Positions 1 to 8,482 of a stretch of 43,489 nt of DNA are shown one piece after another. The first letter of the stretch is position 1. Every line of letters begins with the position of its first letter. The notes below the pieces were generated by a model. It searched no databases, had not been told where the DNA came from, and worked only from the letters and a program-made list of their open reading frames with translations. Origin of the DNA: a virus; IMG/VR virus record IMGVR_UViG_3300017956_000031, positions 1 through 43,489 of that record, one strand, 5' to 3'. The translations under genes and the position numbers were made by a program.

Positions 1-1
1 A

Positions 2-1060
2 ACCATAACATCTGCAAACGGTGTTTTGAAAATTAACAACGAGCAAATTGTTGTTATAGCCAATTCAGCAGCTCAACCTCCTTCACCGGCCTTTCAAGGT
101 ACTGGATCTGGATACACTGCAGGAGGAAATATAAATCCTTTTGCAACTAGTGACGTAATTGACAAATTTCCATTTAGTGCTGACGGTAATGCAACAGACG
201 TGGGTGATTTGACAGTTGGAAGAGGAGGTGGTGCTAGTGGACTTAGAAGCACAACGGATGGTTATGCAGCAGGCGGGAATTCGTGGACTCCTGCAAATCC
301 TTATTTTGGCCAGAAAAACATAGTCGATAAAACTCCATTTAGTTCTGATGCTAATTCCACAGACGTGGGTGATTTGCAAGGCACTAAATTTTGTGGTGTA
401 GGTGGCGCGAGTTCATCTACAGATGGCTATGTATTTGGAGGATGTGGCTACCCTACACCGTCTCCCCCAGGTGGTAGTAACTTACTACAGATAGATAAAT
501 TTCCGTTTTCTGGAGCTTTTGCAATTACTGACGTTGGTGATCTTAATGCTAATCCTAACAACTATACTGGACAAGTTGCTGGATTATCATCTACTACACA
601 CGGTTACAGAGCTGGCGGATGTTATTCGGGCATTGGAACAACACAACTTGAAAAATTTTCTTTTAGTGTAGATGGAAATGCAACAGATGTCGGGGATTTG
701 ACTGACGCTATTTTTGGCGCTGGTGGAACAAGTGCATCTAACGCTGGATTTGTTAGTGGTGGTAGGCAGTTCAATTCTCCTGTATGTCAGAATAAAATAC
801 AGTGCACACCGTTTGCTTCTGATACTGGTACTACGTGTGTGGGTGCATTAATTCAAGGTCAACATTATAACACTGCTACGCAATCAGGTGAAACAAGTGG
901 TTATCATTCTGCTGGTATGTGGCCTGCCGGGCAGCCGGCTGCAGGAAACATTATTCAAAAATTTTCTTATGCCTCTGGAGGTGACTCAACTGACGTTGGA
1001 GATCTATCAGTAGCCAGAGGAAACCGAGTAGGTGAAGGGGCCGCTGGATTTCAAAGCTAA
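2..1060 (+). CDS. tail-fibre-like repeat protein, 5' end outside the window
   Basis: The reading frame is open to the left edge, and the first possible start inside the window (TTG at 26) lies within continuous coding sequence, so the N-terminus is missing. The visible part of about 350 residues holds six imperfect repeats of roughly 50-60 residues. Each has a core resembling DKFPFSxDxNATDVGDL, followed by a Gly-rich stretch and a GYxAGG element. Repeats of this type occur in tail-fibre and adhesin-like proteins of marine T4-like phages and resemble kelch/beta-propeller blades; the fold is inferred. The fifth copy has diverged (CVGAL instead of DVGDL). The gene ends with TAA just before an oxygenase gene, which begins after an 11-bp gap. 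A receptor-binding or virion-surface role is likely but not proven. Confidence 0.6.
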   Translation, partial: TITSANGVLKINNEQIVVIANSAAQPPSPAFQGTGSGYTAGGNINPFATSDVIDKFPFSADGNATDVGDLTVGRGGGASGLRSTTDGYAAGGNSWTPANPYFGQKNIVDKTPFSSDANSTDVGDLQGTKFCGVGGASSSTDGYVFGGCGYPTPSPPGGSNLLQIDKFPFSGAFAITDVGDLNANPNNYTGQVAGLSSTTHGYRAGGCYSGIGTTQLEKFSFSVDGNATDVGDLTDAIFGAGGTSASNAGFVSGGRQFNSPVCQNKIQCTPFASDTGTTCVGALIQGQHYNTATQSGETSGYHSAGMWPAGQPAAGNIIQKFSYASGGDSTDVGDLSVARGNRVGEGAAGFQS

Positions 1061-1071
1061 AAATTTTTATT

Positions 1072-1758
1072 ATGAGCATAAAACAATTTTTTCAAGAAAA
1101 TAAGTACGCTTATTTTTCTAACGTCATTACAAAAGAAGAAGCAAAAAGTTTATCAGATAATCTTTTCAAAAGAAAAAAAGAAGGTATTCTGATATCAGAT
1201 GATCAGTGCCCTAAATCCCACGCTGTGTATGGCGATCCATTTTTTGACGAACTGTTAGAGAGATTGACTGTACCTCTTTCCCATCAAATTGGAATAGAAC
1301 TTCTCCCCGCATACACATATGCTAGATTGTACGAGCCTGGCGAAATATTATTAAGACATCGTGATCGACCTTCCTGTCAGATATCAACTACTATGACCCT
1401 TGGCTACAGCAAAAAATCTGATATCTGGCCAATATATCTTCAAGAAGACGAAAACAAAGAGGAAGGCATAGAAGCAATTATAAAGCCCGGAGATATGGTT
1501 CTATACAGAGGAGATCAACTTTGCCACTGGCGGAAGGAATATACTGGTGTGTGGCAAACCCAAGTTTTTATGCACTATGTAGATGCTAATGGTCCTTATA
1601 GAGATTTAAAATATGATCGTAGAAAAAATCTGTCCCACAAAAGCGAAGCTGTTTGGAATAAAATAAAAGAAGATCAAATCAAAGAAGTTAAAAAAAATAA
1701 AGATAGAAACAGGGAAAGGCTTGGAACCACTACGGGCCCGAAGAAAAATATCTCGTGA
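1072..1758 (+). CDS. 2OG-Fe(II) oxygenase-like protein
   Basis: This 228-residue protein has the arrangement of a 2-oxoglutarate/Fe(II)-dependent dioxygenase. His96 and Asp98 (RHRDRP) form the HxD pair, and His152 (LCHWRK) is a plausible distal iron ligand, followed by the strand QVFMHYVD typical of this group. Enzymes of this family hydroxylate proteins, nucleobases or small molecules using O2 and 2-oxoglutarate; the substrate here is unknown. The C-terminal 50 residues are strongly basic and Lys-rich, which could mean nucleic-acid or virion contact (inference). It lies between a tail-fibre-like gene and the head module. There is no clear Shine-Dalgarno sequence, only an AT-rich leader. It is the first of three distinct 2OG oxygenases in this window. 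Confidence 0.65.
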   Translation: MSIKQFFQENKYAYFSNVITKEEAKSLSDNLFKRKKEGILISDDQCPKSHAVYGDPFFDELLERLTVPLSHQIGIELLPAYTYARLYEPGEILLRHRDRPSCQISTTMTLGYSKKSDIWPIYLQEDENKEEGIEAIIKPGDMVLYRGDQLCHWRKEYTGVWQTQVFMHYVDANGPYRDLKYDRRKNLSHKSEAVWNKIKEDQIKEVKKNKDRNRERLGTTTGPKKNIS

Positions 1759-1772
1759 AAAAGTTTGTTTCT

Positions 1773-1780
1773 TATAAATA
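1773..1780 (+). promoter_or_regulatory. late promoter TATAAATA upstream of the head core genes
   Basis: An exact match to the T4 late promoter box TATAAATA, read by gp55-containing RNA polymerase. It lies 21 bases before the gp67-like start at 1802, with an AAAAAGGAG ribosome binding site in between. Confidence 0.8.
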
Positions 1781-1801
1781 ATATGAAAAAGGAGTACAAC
1801 T

Positions 1802-2005
1802 ATGGCTTATACAACAAGCGATGCCGTCGACGCAGTATTTAACAAAAATGCGTCTAACTTTCAAGATGCAGTAAGCGATTTGTTGAGCAACAAATTGGGA
1901 GAACGTATTGGTGTTGAGAAAGTTGCTGTAGCCCAGTCATTTCTTAATGAACCTGAAATAGCAGACGACGATGAAGAACAAGAGGTTTCCGATGAAGACG
2001 TTTAA
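1802..2005 (+). CDS. gp67: gp67-like prohead core protein
   Basis: A 67-residue acidic protein ending in an Asp/Glu-rich tail. In T4 the order is 67-68-21-22-23, and the size and place here match gp67 (80 residues in T4), a small component of the scaffolding core inside the prohead that gp21 degrades during maturation. Assignment rests on position, length and the acidic tail rather than a diagnostic motif. It has a strong ribosome binding site (GGAG) and a late promoter just upstream. The last codons overlap the start of the next core gene. Confidence 0.6.
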   Translation: MAYTTSDAVDAVFNKNASNFQDAVSDLLSNKLGERIGVEKVAVAQSFLNEPEIADDDEEQEVSDEDV

Positions 2006-2408
2006 ACAACTTTTCGAAGCACCCGGAGCTCCGGCTCAAGACAACAAACCTGAAAAAGATACTGACGATGAAGTTAAGGGTTACAAGCCCCGTTCAAAAG
2101 GCGAAGAAGATTTTGCTAACATGCATATGGTATCTAAAGTAGACCACCCTGTAGCTACTGATGCTCAATTCACTGGAAATGTGGAAAAGGGTAACCCTGA
2201 ACATCATCAGGGTGGTAAGAAACAAGCTGAAGGAGAAACAGCGCCTGTCAAGCAGGGTACAACAGATGTTAATGCTGGTGGTTCAGAATACAAAGAACCT
2301 AAACAGTACTCACGCGGTGGCGAGAAGGCTGCTGTGATGCAAGGTTCTTCAAAGATTAAGGAGAGTTTCTCTTCTTTCATTGAGGAGAAGACTGATGGCG
2401 ACGATTAA
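1992..2408 (+). CDS. gp68: gp68-like prohead core / internal head protein
   Basis: This hydrophilic protein of 138 residues (low complexity, rich in Lys, Glu, Gly and Gln) occupies the T4 gene 68 position (141 residues in T4). An upstream ATG at 1971 exists, but 1992 is preferred: it has AGAGG at the right spacing and gives the N-terminus MKTFKQLFEA. That start resembles the capsid-targeting leaders of T4 internal proteins, with a gp21-type cleavage site LFE|A at residues 6-9. It overlaps the gp67-like gene by 14 bases, indicating translational coupling. It probably forms part of the prohead core, or is packaged and trimmed by gp21; this follows from context and the leader, not from a catalytic motif. 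Confidence 0.55.
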   Translation: MKTFKQLFEAPGAPAQDNKPEKDTDDEVKGYKPRSKGEEDFANMHMVSKVDHPVATDAQFTGNVEKGNPEHHQGGKKQAEGETAPVKQGTTDVNAGGSEYKEPKQYSRGGEKAAVMQGSSKIKESFSSFIEEKTDGDD

Positions 2409-2658
2409 ACTTTTAGGTGATTCAGCTGATTTGTCCACAGCCAACAACTGTGGTAGTGCCACAATGGTCAGAGTAGTGAACACAGCAGCAGCTGAAGCTA
2501 CTGTTACTGTTGCCAATACGATAGCACCAGTTAATGGTGGTGGTACTTCGGGATCAGTTGTCATCGAAGCTGGTGCAACAGAAATTATTGTTAAAGAACC
2601 AACAGACACATTAATAGCAACAGCGTCAGTAAAAGCAACACCAGTAGCGAGATACTAA
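2395..2658 (+). CDS. small head-module protein of unknown function
   Basis: An 87-residue protein rich in Ala, Val and Thr, with alternating small and beta-branched residues that suggest an all-beta fold. The ATG at 2395 is preferred over an in-frame upstream start because GGAG lies 8 bases before it and the protein then begins MATIKLLGD. It overlaps the end of the gp68-like gene and stops one base before gp21. T4 has no gene in this position. A capsid decoration or head-completion role would suit the location, but I do not recognise the family. Confidence 0.6.
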   Translation: MATIKLLGDSADLSTANNCGSATMVRVVNTAAAEATVTVANTIAPVNGGGTSGSVVIEAGATEIIVKEPTDTLIATASVKATPVARY

Positions 2659-2659
2659 A

Positions 2660-3304
2660 ATGAAACTCATATGCGAAATAAACGAAGAGTTAGAATACCT
2701 TTCTGAAGATAATGGTGGTACAAAAAACCATTATATCAAAGGTGTGTTCATGCAGGGCAACCTAAAGAATAGGAATGGCCGTGTGTATCCCATGGAAGTG
2801 CTTCAGAAAGAGGTATCTAGGTATAATAAAGAATACATTGATCGCAAGCGAGCTTTTGGTGAACTTGGCCATCCAGCGGGTCCTACAATTAATCTCGATC
2901 GTGTCTCGCATATGATTCAAGAACTCAAGCAAGACGGTAACAACTTTGTTGGCAAGGCAAAGATAATGGATACCCCAATGGGTAACATTGTAAAGAATTT
3001 GATGAACGAGGGAGCCACCATTGGTGTTTCGTCACGAGGCATGGGTTCACTCAAAGAAAGAAATGGAACTGCAGAAGTACAAAATGATTTCTTCTTAGCT
3101 ACTGCAGCTGACATTGTTGCAGATCCTTCGGCACCTGATGCTTTCGTTGAAGGTATCATGGAAGGTAAAGAGTGGGTATGGGACAATGGAATTATTCGTG
3201 AAGCTACAATTGATGATTATAAAGAAGAAATAGAAAAGACCTCATCTAAAGATTTAACGGCCTCGAAGCTGAAGATTTTTGAGGACTTCATCTCAAAACT
3301 TTAA
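2660..3304 (+). CDS. gp21: prohead core protease gp21
   Basis: This 214-residue protein is the T4-type prohead protease, a serine protease with the herpesvirus-assemblin fold that cleaves scaffold, core and capsid proteins during head maturation. The N-terminal part has the family pattern KGVFMQG and NRNGRVYP. His71 in GELGHP and Ser124/Ser125 in IGVSSRG match the conserved His and Ser regions of the active site, and the following DIVADPSAPDAFVEG segment is also typical. Its place immediately before gp22 and gp23 is the T4 arrangement. Several other proteins in this window carry L-x-E|A-like sites that it could cut. Confidence 0.93.
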   Translation: MKLICEINEELEYLSEDNGGTKNHYIKGVFMQGNLKNRNGRVYPMEVLQKEVSRYNKEYIDRKRAFGELGHPAGPTINLDRVSHMIQELKQDGNNFVGKAKIMDTPMGNIVKNLMNEGATIGVSSRGMGSLKERNGTAEVQNDFFLATAADIVADPSAPDAFVEGIMEGKEWVWDNGIIREATIDDYKEEIEKTSSKDLTASKLKIFEDFISKL

Positions 3305-3307
3305 ATT

Positions 3308-3315
3308 TATAAATA
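3308..3315 (+). promoter_or_regulatory. late promoter TATAAATA upstream of gene 22
   Basis: An exact TATAAATA just after the gp21 stop and 35 bases before the gp22 start. A strong AAAGGAG ribosome binding site lies in between. Confidence 0.8.
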
Positions 3316-3350
3316 TTAAAGATAAAAAAAATCCATAAAGGAGAAATGCA

Positions 3351-4477
3351 ATGTCTGACAAAGAACTAGAGATGAAAGAAGATCTCACTGACGAGCAGTT
3401 GGATGAGTTCAAAGCATCTTATGGTGACCCATCGTCTGTGCCAGAGCCTGTTGCTAAAACGGCAAAAGCTCCTGGAAGTCTAAGAAAGCTGAAGATGATC
3501 CTGAGGATGCTCCTACTGCTGTTAAGCCTGAAGGTAAGGCTAAACCAGTTAAAGAAGCAACCAAAATGAGCATGATCCAAGCTATGGTTGAACGAATGAA
3601 TGGTATGAGGAAAGAAGATCTCATGAATTCATTTGACCGTGCCATTGACGCCTTGGATACTCAGGAAGAAATTAGCGAATCTGAAGAAGAAACTGTTGAA
3701 GTTGTTCGCGCTGGTCATAAAGTATCAGCTGAAGAAATCAACGTTGAAGAAGATGTCGCAGCATTGTTTGCTGGTGACGATAACCTTACTGAAGAATTTA
3801 AAGAAAAAGCAACAACTGTATTTGAAGCTGCTGTGGTAGCTAAAGTCAATGAACAACTTGAAAAATACGTTGTTGAGATCGATTCAGAGATCGAAGCTGA
3901 AAAAGCTAAATTGAAAGAAGCAACTGTAACACAGCTTGACCAGTATCTCGACTATGTCGTGGAAAACTGGATGGAAGAGAACAAGCTAGCTGTTGAAGCT
4001 GGTATCAAGTCTGATATTACAGAAAATTTTATTAATGGCCTTAAAGATCTGTTCACCGAACACTACATTGAAATCCCCGATGACAAGGTAGATGTTGTAG
4101 AAGAACTAGCTCTACGTGCCGACGAACTAGAAACCAAACTCAATGAAGAGATGGAAAAGAACGTCGCCATGAAGGCTGATATTGTAGAATTCGTGAAGGC
4201 TGAGCTCGTTGCTGAGGCTTCTGAATCTCTCACCGAAACTCAAAAAGAGAAGTTCAAAGAGTTAGCTGAGGGTGTTGATTTTATTGATGAGGACAATTAT
4301 GTCCGCAAGCTCGATACTCTGAAGGAATGTTATTTCAGCACTACTGATGAGTCAAAGACGGCTGTTAGTGATTTTGATGACTCGGAGCCATTAGAAGAAG
4401 AAGCTAAACCTTCCTTTTCAGGCAATCCGGAAATGTCGGCTTATGTCAGTACTATTTCAAGAACACTGAAAAAGTAA
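3351..4477 (+). CDS. gp22: prohead scaffold gp22, reading frame broken by an apparent 1-base deletion
   Basis: Gene 22 encodes the main scaffolding core protein around which the gp23 shell assembles; it is later destroyed by gp21. The ATG at 3351 has an excellent AAAGGAG site. The first frame encodes an acidic N-terminus (about 43 residues to APGS), then turns into nonsense ending at 3569. Sensible acidic, Lys/Glu-rich coiled-coil-like sequence continues in the -1 frame from about 3479 to 4477. Restoring one A in GGAAGTC near 3475-3479 would join the two as one protein of about 375 residues reading APGKSKKAE. An upstream stop at 3455 limits the second frame, so the break lies between about 3458 and 3480. 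The gene is essential in T4, so a sequencing error is more likely than a real mutation; a programmed shift is a weaker alternative. Confidence 0.8.
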
Positions 4478-4482
4478 TTAAT

Positions 4483-4490
4483 TATAAATA
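4483..4490 (+). promoter_or_regulatory. late promoter TATAAATA upstream of gene 23
   Basis: An exact TATAAATA, 31 bases before the major capsid gene start. It is followed by a strong AAAGGAG ribosome binding site. Confidence 0.85.
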
Positions 4491-4521
4491 ATACAGATCG
4501 AAACCGTAAAGGAGAGATAAA

Positions 4522-5922
4522 ATGCAATACGTATCTGAAGAACTAGTCGAGAAGTGGACACCAGTTCTTGAGCATGCCGATCTTCCCGAGATTAAAGATG
4601 CTCATCGCAAGTCTGTTACCGCTACTTTGCTAGAAAACCAGCAGCGTGCCTCACGTGAGGATGCTCAGGGTTCTGGTGGCTATCAAATGCCTAGCCTTTT
4701 GGGTGAAGCAAGCCCCACCAACGCCATGGGTACTTCCGCTGCACCTTCTACATCACCTGCTGGTAATGTAGATATCTTTGACCCAGTTCTTATTTCACTG
4801 GTTCGTCGTTCCATGCCTAACCTGATTGCTTATGACATCGCAGGTGTACAGCCAATGACTGGTCCCACTGGACTGATCTTTGCAATGCGTGCACGTTTCA
4901 ACAATCAGTCAGACACAGAAGCTCTTTACAACGAAGCTGATACTGACTTCTCGAAGTCAGCTGCTGGTAACACTCTTTCAGGCTTTGCCCGAGACGAGTC
5001 TACCGGTGATGGTGTAACTACTGGTCAGACTGGTACTGATCCCACAGCTCGTGTATCTGCTAACGGTTATACCGTTGCTACTGGTATGTCTACAGCTCAG
5101 GCTGAAGCCTTGGGTGATGCAGACAACAATGCATTCCAGCAGATGGCATTCTCAATTGAGAAAGTTTCTGTAACAGCTGTTTCACGTGCTCTGAAGGCTG
5201 AGTACACAATGGAACTTGCTCAGGACCTTAAAGCTGTTCACGGTCTTGATGCTGAAACCGAACTTTCCAATATCCTCTCAGCTGAGATCCTTGCGGAAAT
5301 CAACCGAGAAGTTGTTCGTACTATCAACTACACAGCTACTGCAGGTGCTCAAGACAATACTGCTTCAGCTGGTACCTTTAACCTTGACGTTGACTCAAAC
5401 GGCCGTTGGTCAGTTGAGCGCTTCAAAGGCATGATCTTCCAGATCGAGCGTGAAGCAAACCAGATCGCCAAGGACACAAGGCGTGGTAAGGGTAACATCC
5501 TGATCTGTTCTTCTGACGTAGCTTCCGCTCTTCAGATGTCAGGTGTTCTGGATTACACCCCTGCTTTGTCTACTAATCTTAACGTAGATGACACTGGCAA
5601 CACTTTTGCAGGTGTATTGAACGGTCGTATCCGAGTATACATCGATCCTTACTTCTCAAGTGCTTCCGGTAACCAGTACATGACTGTAGGTTACAAAGGC
5701 TCTAGCGCATTTGATGCTGGTCTTTTCTACTGTCCTTATGTACCTCTGCAAATGGTTCGTGCGGTTGGAGAGAACACCTTCCAGCCTAAGATTGGCTTCA
5801 AGACTCGTTACGGTATGGTCGCCAATCCATTTGCTAAGGGTGGTTCAGCTGGTAACGGTTCTATCTCTTTCGCAGATAAGAACGTATACTACAGATTGGT
5901 TACAGTATCCAACCTGATGTAA
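4522..5922 (+). CDS. gp23: major capsid protein gp23
   Basis: A 466-residue T4-type major capsid protein that forms the hexamers of the head (521 residues in T4). The N-terminal region is a removable propeptide. A gp21-type site LLGE|A at residues 59-63 would leave a mature protein starting ASPTN. The segment FDPVLISLVRRSMPNLIAYD followed by GVQPMTGPTGLIFAMR is the hallmark of marine gp23 sequences. The GC-leaning third codon positions (many CGT, CTG, ATC) suggest selection for high expression. The gene sits between a late promoter and a strong intrinsic terminator, giving it its own transcription unit. Confidence 0.96.
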   Translation: MQYVSEELVEKWTPVLEHADLPEIKDAHRKSVTATLLENQQRASREDAQGSGGYQMPSLLGEASPTNAMGTSAAPSTSPAGNVDIFDPVLISLVRRSMPNLIAYDIAGVQPMTGPTGLIFAMRARFNNQSDTEALYNEADTDFSKSAAGNTLSGFARDESTGDGVTTGQTGTDPTARVSANGYTVATGMSTAQAEALGDADNNAFQQMAFSIEKVSVTAVSRALKAEYTMELAQDLKAVHGLDAETELSNILSAEILAEINREVVRTINYTATAGAQDNTASAGTFNLDVDSNGRWSVERFKGMIFQIEREANQIAKDTRRGKGNILICSSDVASALQMSGVLDYTPALSTNLNVDDTGNTFAGVLNGRIRVYIDPYFSSASGNQYMTVGYKGSSAFDAGLFYCPYVPLQMVRAVGENTFQPKIGFKTRYGMVANPFAKGGSAGNGSISFADKNVYYRLVTVSNLM

Positions 5923-5950
5923 TAAAAAGAATCCCAAAAGGGACATTTTT

Positions 5951-5977
5951 AAAGGGCTCTTCGGAGCCCTTTTTTTA
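5951..5977 (+). terminator. rho-independent terminator after gene 23
   Basis: A perfect 9-bp stem (AAAGGGCTC / GAGCCCTTT) closes a stable TTCG tetraloop and runs into a T-tract. It lies 28 bases after the gp23 stop codon and ahead of the next late promoter. Confidence 0.93.
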
Positions 5978-5981
5978 TCTC

Positions 5982-5989
5982 TATAAATA
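5982..5989 (+). promoter_or_regulatory. late promoter TATAAATA upstream of the gp3-like gene
   Basis: An exact TATAAATA directly after the gp23 terminator and 17 bases before the start at 6007. The resulting leader is very short and contains an AGAGAGG ribosome binding site. Confidence 0.8.
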
Positions 5990-6006
5990 GTAGAGAGGTA
6001 TACACT

Positions 6007-6531
6007 ATGAGCACAATAAAAGACCAACCATCAAATTTAAATTTGATGTCCCCTACAGGTTTTAGGTTTGTCTTAAACAGAACACCAGGTATCAATTATT
6101 TTACATACAGTGCTCCACTACCTACCTTGTCGTTAGGTGACTATGATGTTCAAGACCCGTTTGTAGCACTACCGTATCCAGGTGATAAGTTAAGATATGA
6201 GCCTTTGAGTCTTAGATTCAGGGTTGATGAAGATCTTACAAACTATTTGGAAATTCACAATTGGCTCGTGTCGTTGGGTTACCCCGAGTCTTTTGATCAA
6301 TCTGCTTATCAAAACAACTCTTCAGCTTTTAAATCTGGAGATGTTTATTCAGATGGTTCTTTGATTATTTTATCAAGCCACCACAATCCTAATTTGAGAA
6401 TTAACTTTGAGGATATGTTTCCTATATCACTAACAGAGTTGAATTTTGATGCTTCGTTAAACGATATTCAATATCTCGAAGCTACTGTTGCATTCAGATA
6501 TAAAATATACACAATTGATAAGTTTGATTAG
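6007..6531 (+). CDS. gp3: gp3-like tail completion / tail-tube-fold protein
   Basis: This 174-residue protein matches T4 gp3 in length (176), and gene 3 follows gene 23 in many marine T4-like phages. The sequence has the look of tail-tube-fold proteins: a FRFVLNRTPGINYFTYSAPLP strand region, then PGDKLRYEPLSLRFRVDED and LEIHNWLVSLGYPE. gp3 caps the tail tube and stabilises the sheath before head joining. An alternative within the same fold is a gp54- or gp19-type tube protein, but the size and location favour gp3. It is expressed from its own late promoter, apart from the recombination genes that follow. Confidence 0.65.
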   Translation: MSTIKDQPSNLNLMSPTGFRFVLNRTPGINYFTYSAPLPTLSLGDYDVQDPFVALPYPGDKLRYEPLSLRFRVDEDLTNYLEIHNWLVSLGYPESFDQSAYQNNSSAFKSGDVYSDGSLIILSSHHNPNLRINFEDMFPISLTELNFDASLNDIQYLEATVAFRYKIYTIDKFD

Positions 6532-6543
6532 TTTAAATACCCA

Positions 6544-6572
6544 TTGACATAAACCTCAAACGAGAGTATAAT
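6544..6572 (+). promoter_or_regulatory. sigma70-type promoter upstream of uvsY
   Basis: A perfect TTGACA (6544-6549) and a perfect TATAAT (6567-6572) separated by 17 bp. It lies 20 bases before the uvsY start. It should be read by unmodified host RNA polymerase early in infection. Confidence 0.85.
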
Positions 6573-6591
6573 TACGTAACTGAGGTGAATT

Positions 6592-7032
6592 ATGATTATT
6601 GATGAAATAACAGAAATGTGGATTGCAGATTCTAAGATTGATGATGTCGAGCTCGATACAGAAAGTCTCAAAATACCTTCTCTCCACGCAAAGTATTTGA
6701 AGATACTTTATCAACAGAAACTTAAACTTAAGAGTTTAATTATAAAGAAAAAAACTCTCAACCGTGTTCTTTCTGAATACTATAAAGGTGATTTGAATCA
6801 TCCTGAAGATTTGGAAGAGCTCGGTAGAGAACCTTGGCAGCGTACTGTTCTGAAGCAGGATCTACCAAGTTATGTAGATAGTGATGATGATATGATAAAA
6901 CTCCTGACTAAAATTTCTTATCAGGAAGAGGTGGTTTCGTTATTGGAAGATATTATAAAAAATATAAACAATAGAGGCTTCCAAATCAAAAATGGAATCG
7001 ACTGGAGGAAACTCACCAACTTCGGTTTATAG
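6592..7032 (+). CDS. uvsY: recombination mediator UvsY
   Basis: A 146-residue, highly charged and largely helical protein matching T4 UvsY in length (137) and in position before uvsW. UvsY loads the UvsX recombinase onto ssDNA covered by gp32. The N-terminus (IDEITEMWIADSKID) and the central Lys-rich helix after LHAKYLKILYQQKLKL are typical of the family. The GAGG ribosome binding site and the sigma70-type promoter upstream point to early expression. Its 3' end overlaps uvsW by 41 bases. Confidence 0.85.
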   Translation: MIIDEITEMWIADSKIDDVELDTESLKIPSLHAKYLKILYQQKLKLKSLIIKKKTLNRVLSEYYKGDLNHPEDLEELGREPWQRTVLKQDLPSYVDSDDDMIKLLTKISYQEEVVSLLEDIIKNINNRGFQIKNGIDWRKLTNFGL

Positions 7033-8482
7033 AGAATTGATTACATTATCCAAAGTGAATGAAACGTACCTGAAGATTGATTGCTCTGGAGGTATAAGAC
7101 GAGAGTTAGCTGAATACTTTTCGTTTTATGCACCAGGGTATAAGTTCATGCCGCTCTACAGAAACAAAATGTGGGACGGAAAGATTAGACTGTTTAATAA
7201 GAACTCGACAATGTATACGGGATTGCTCTCGTATATACAGTCCTTCTGCGCAGATCGAGATTATGATGTAGACATAAAAGATAATCTCGACTATACAAAT
7301 GAATGTTCAATCCATGAGGTCAAGGAGTTCAGTGAAGATTTGAGCCTTACCTTGGTACCTCGTGACTATCAAATTGAGGCAGTATCTCATTGCATTCGAA
7401 ATGACAGGTCAATGATACTATCACCTACCGCCTCAGGTAAGTCGTTAATAATTTATTTGCTTACACAGTTTTACCAAGAACATAGAACGTTGATCATTGT
7501 ACCTACAATATCATTGGTTAAGCAGATGGCAGGTGACTTTGAAGCATATGGTTACAAGGACGAATGTAAACTTATCACGGGTGGTGTTGATAAGGATAAC
7601 ATATCAGAGAATATTGTAGTTACAACATGGCAGTCAGTTTACGAAATGCCCAAGAGATGGTTCGATCAGTTTGGTGTTGTTATTGGTGACGAAGCACATT
7701 TGTTTAAAGCAAAGTCATTGACAACCATTATGCAAAAGTTGACTGATTGCAAATATCGTTTTGGATTTACAGGAACATTGGATGGATCAGAAACACATAA
7801 GCTGATCCTCGAGGGCTTGTTCGGCCCAGTAAAATCATTTATTAAGACAAAGGGTCTGATAGAAGCTGGTGCGGTTGCAGATCTTAATATAAAAATATTG
7901 GTATTGAAGTACAGCGAAGAAACCTGTAAGGCTTGTAAGGGTCTGAAGTTTCAAGATGAGATGGATTTCATTGTTCGTAATCAAAAACGTAACAAATTTA
8001 TAACTAACCTGGTTCAGTCTTTAGATGGTAACACTTTGGTTTTGTTTCAATATGTAGAGAAGCATGGTAAAGATCTCTATGCTATGATCAACAATACAAT
8101 AAATAAAGGAAGAAAGGTCTTTTTTGTTTTTGGTGGCACGGACGCTGAAACTAGAGAGAGTGTTAGAGCCATAACCGAGAAAGAAGATAACGCGGTTATC
8201 ATAGCTTCGTACGGTACCTTTAGCACTGGTATCAATATTAAAAAGCTTCATAACGTAATCTTTGCGTCTCCATCTAAATCAAGAATACGTAATCTTCAAT
8301 CAATAGGTAGAGGTCTAAGAAAATCTGAAAATAAAGATAAATGCACTTTGTATGATATTGCTGATAATTTACAGCACAAAAAAAGAGTCAATTACACGTT
8401 GAAACATCTGTACGAAAGAGTAAAAATATACAGTGAAGAACAATTTGATTATAAAATTTATAAAATCGAATTGGAGAAATAG
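6992..8482 (+). CDS. uvsW: RNA-DNA and DNA-DNA helicase UvsW
   Basis: A 496-residue superfamily 2 helicase (T4 UvsW is 503). In T4 it unwinds R-loops and branched DNA and helps switch replication from origin- to recombination-dependent. Visible motifs are an N-terminal substrate-binding region (FMPLYRNKMWDGKIRLFN), the Q-like RDYQ at 124-127, Walker A SPTASGKS at 144-151, DEAH at 233-236, a GFTGTLDG motif III region, and QSIGRGLRK as motif VI near the C-terminus. The ATG at 6992 lies within uvsY; a GTG at 7055 is an alternative but would cut into conserved sequence. It stops immediately before the next gene. Confidence 0.93.
   Translation: MESTGGNSPTSVYRELITLSKVNETYLKIDCSGGIRRELAEYFSFYAPGYKFMPLYRNKMWDGKIRLFNKNSTMYTGLLSYIQSFCADRDYDVDIKDNLDYTNECSIHEVKEFSEDLSLTLVPRDYQIEAVSHCIRNDRSMILSPTASGKSLIIYLLTQFYQEHRTLIIVPTISLVKQMAGDFEAYGYKDECKLITGGVDKDNISENIVVTTWQSVYEMPKRWFDQFGVVIGDEAHLFKAKSLTTIMQKLTDCKYRFGFTGTLDGSETHKLILEGLFGPVKSFIKTKGLIEAGAVADLNIKILVLKYSEETCKACKGLKFQDEMDFIVRNQKRNKFITNLVQSLDGNTLVLFQYVEKHGKDLYAMINNTINKGRKVFFVFGGTDAETRESVRAITEKEDNAVIIASYGTFSTGINIKKLHNVIFASPSKSRIRNLQSIGRGLRKSENKDKCTLYDIADNLQHKKRVNYTLKHLYERVKIYSEEQFDYKIYKIELEK

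Noticed and set aside
3458-3480. Programmed -1 frameshift in gene 22
   Set aside because: The A-run near 3464 does not form a canonical X XXY YYZ heptamer in frame, no clear downstream structure was seen, and gene 46 shows the same single-A loss. An indel error explains both more simply.
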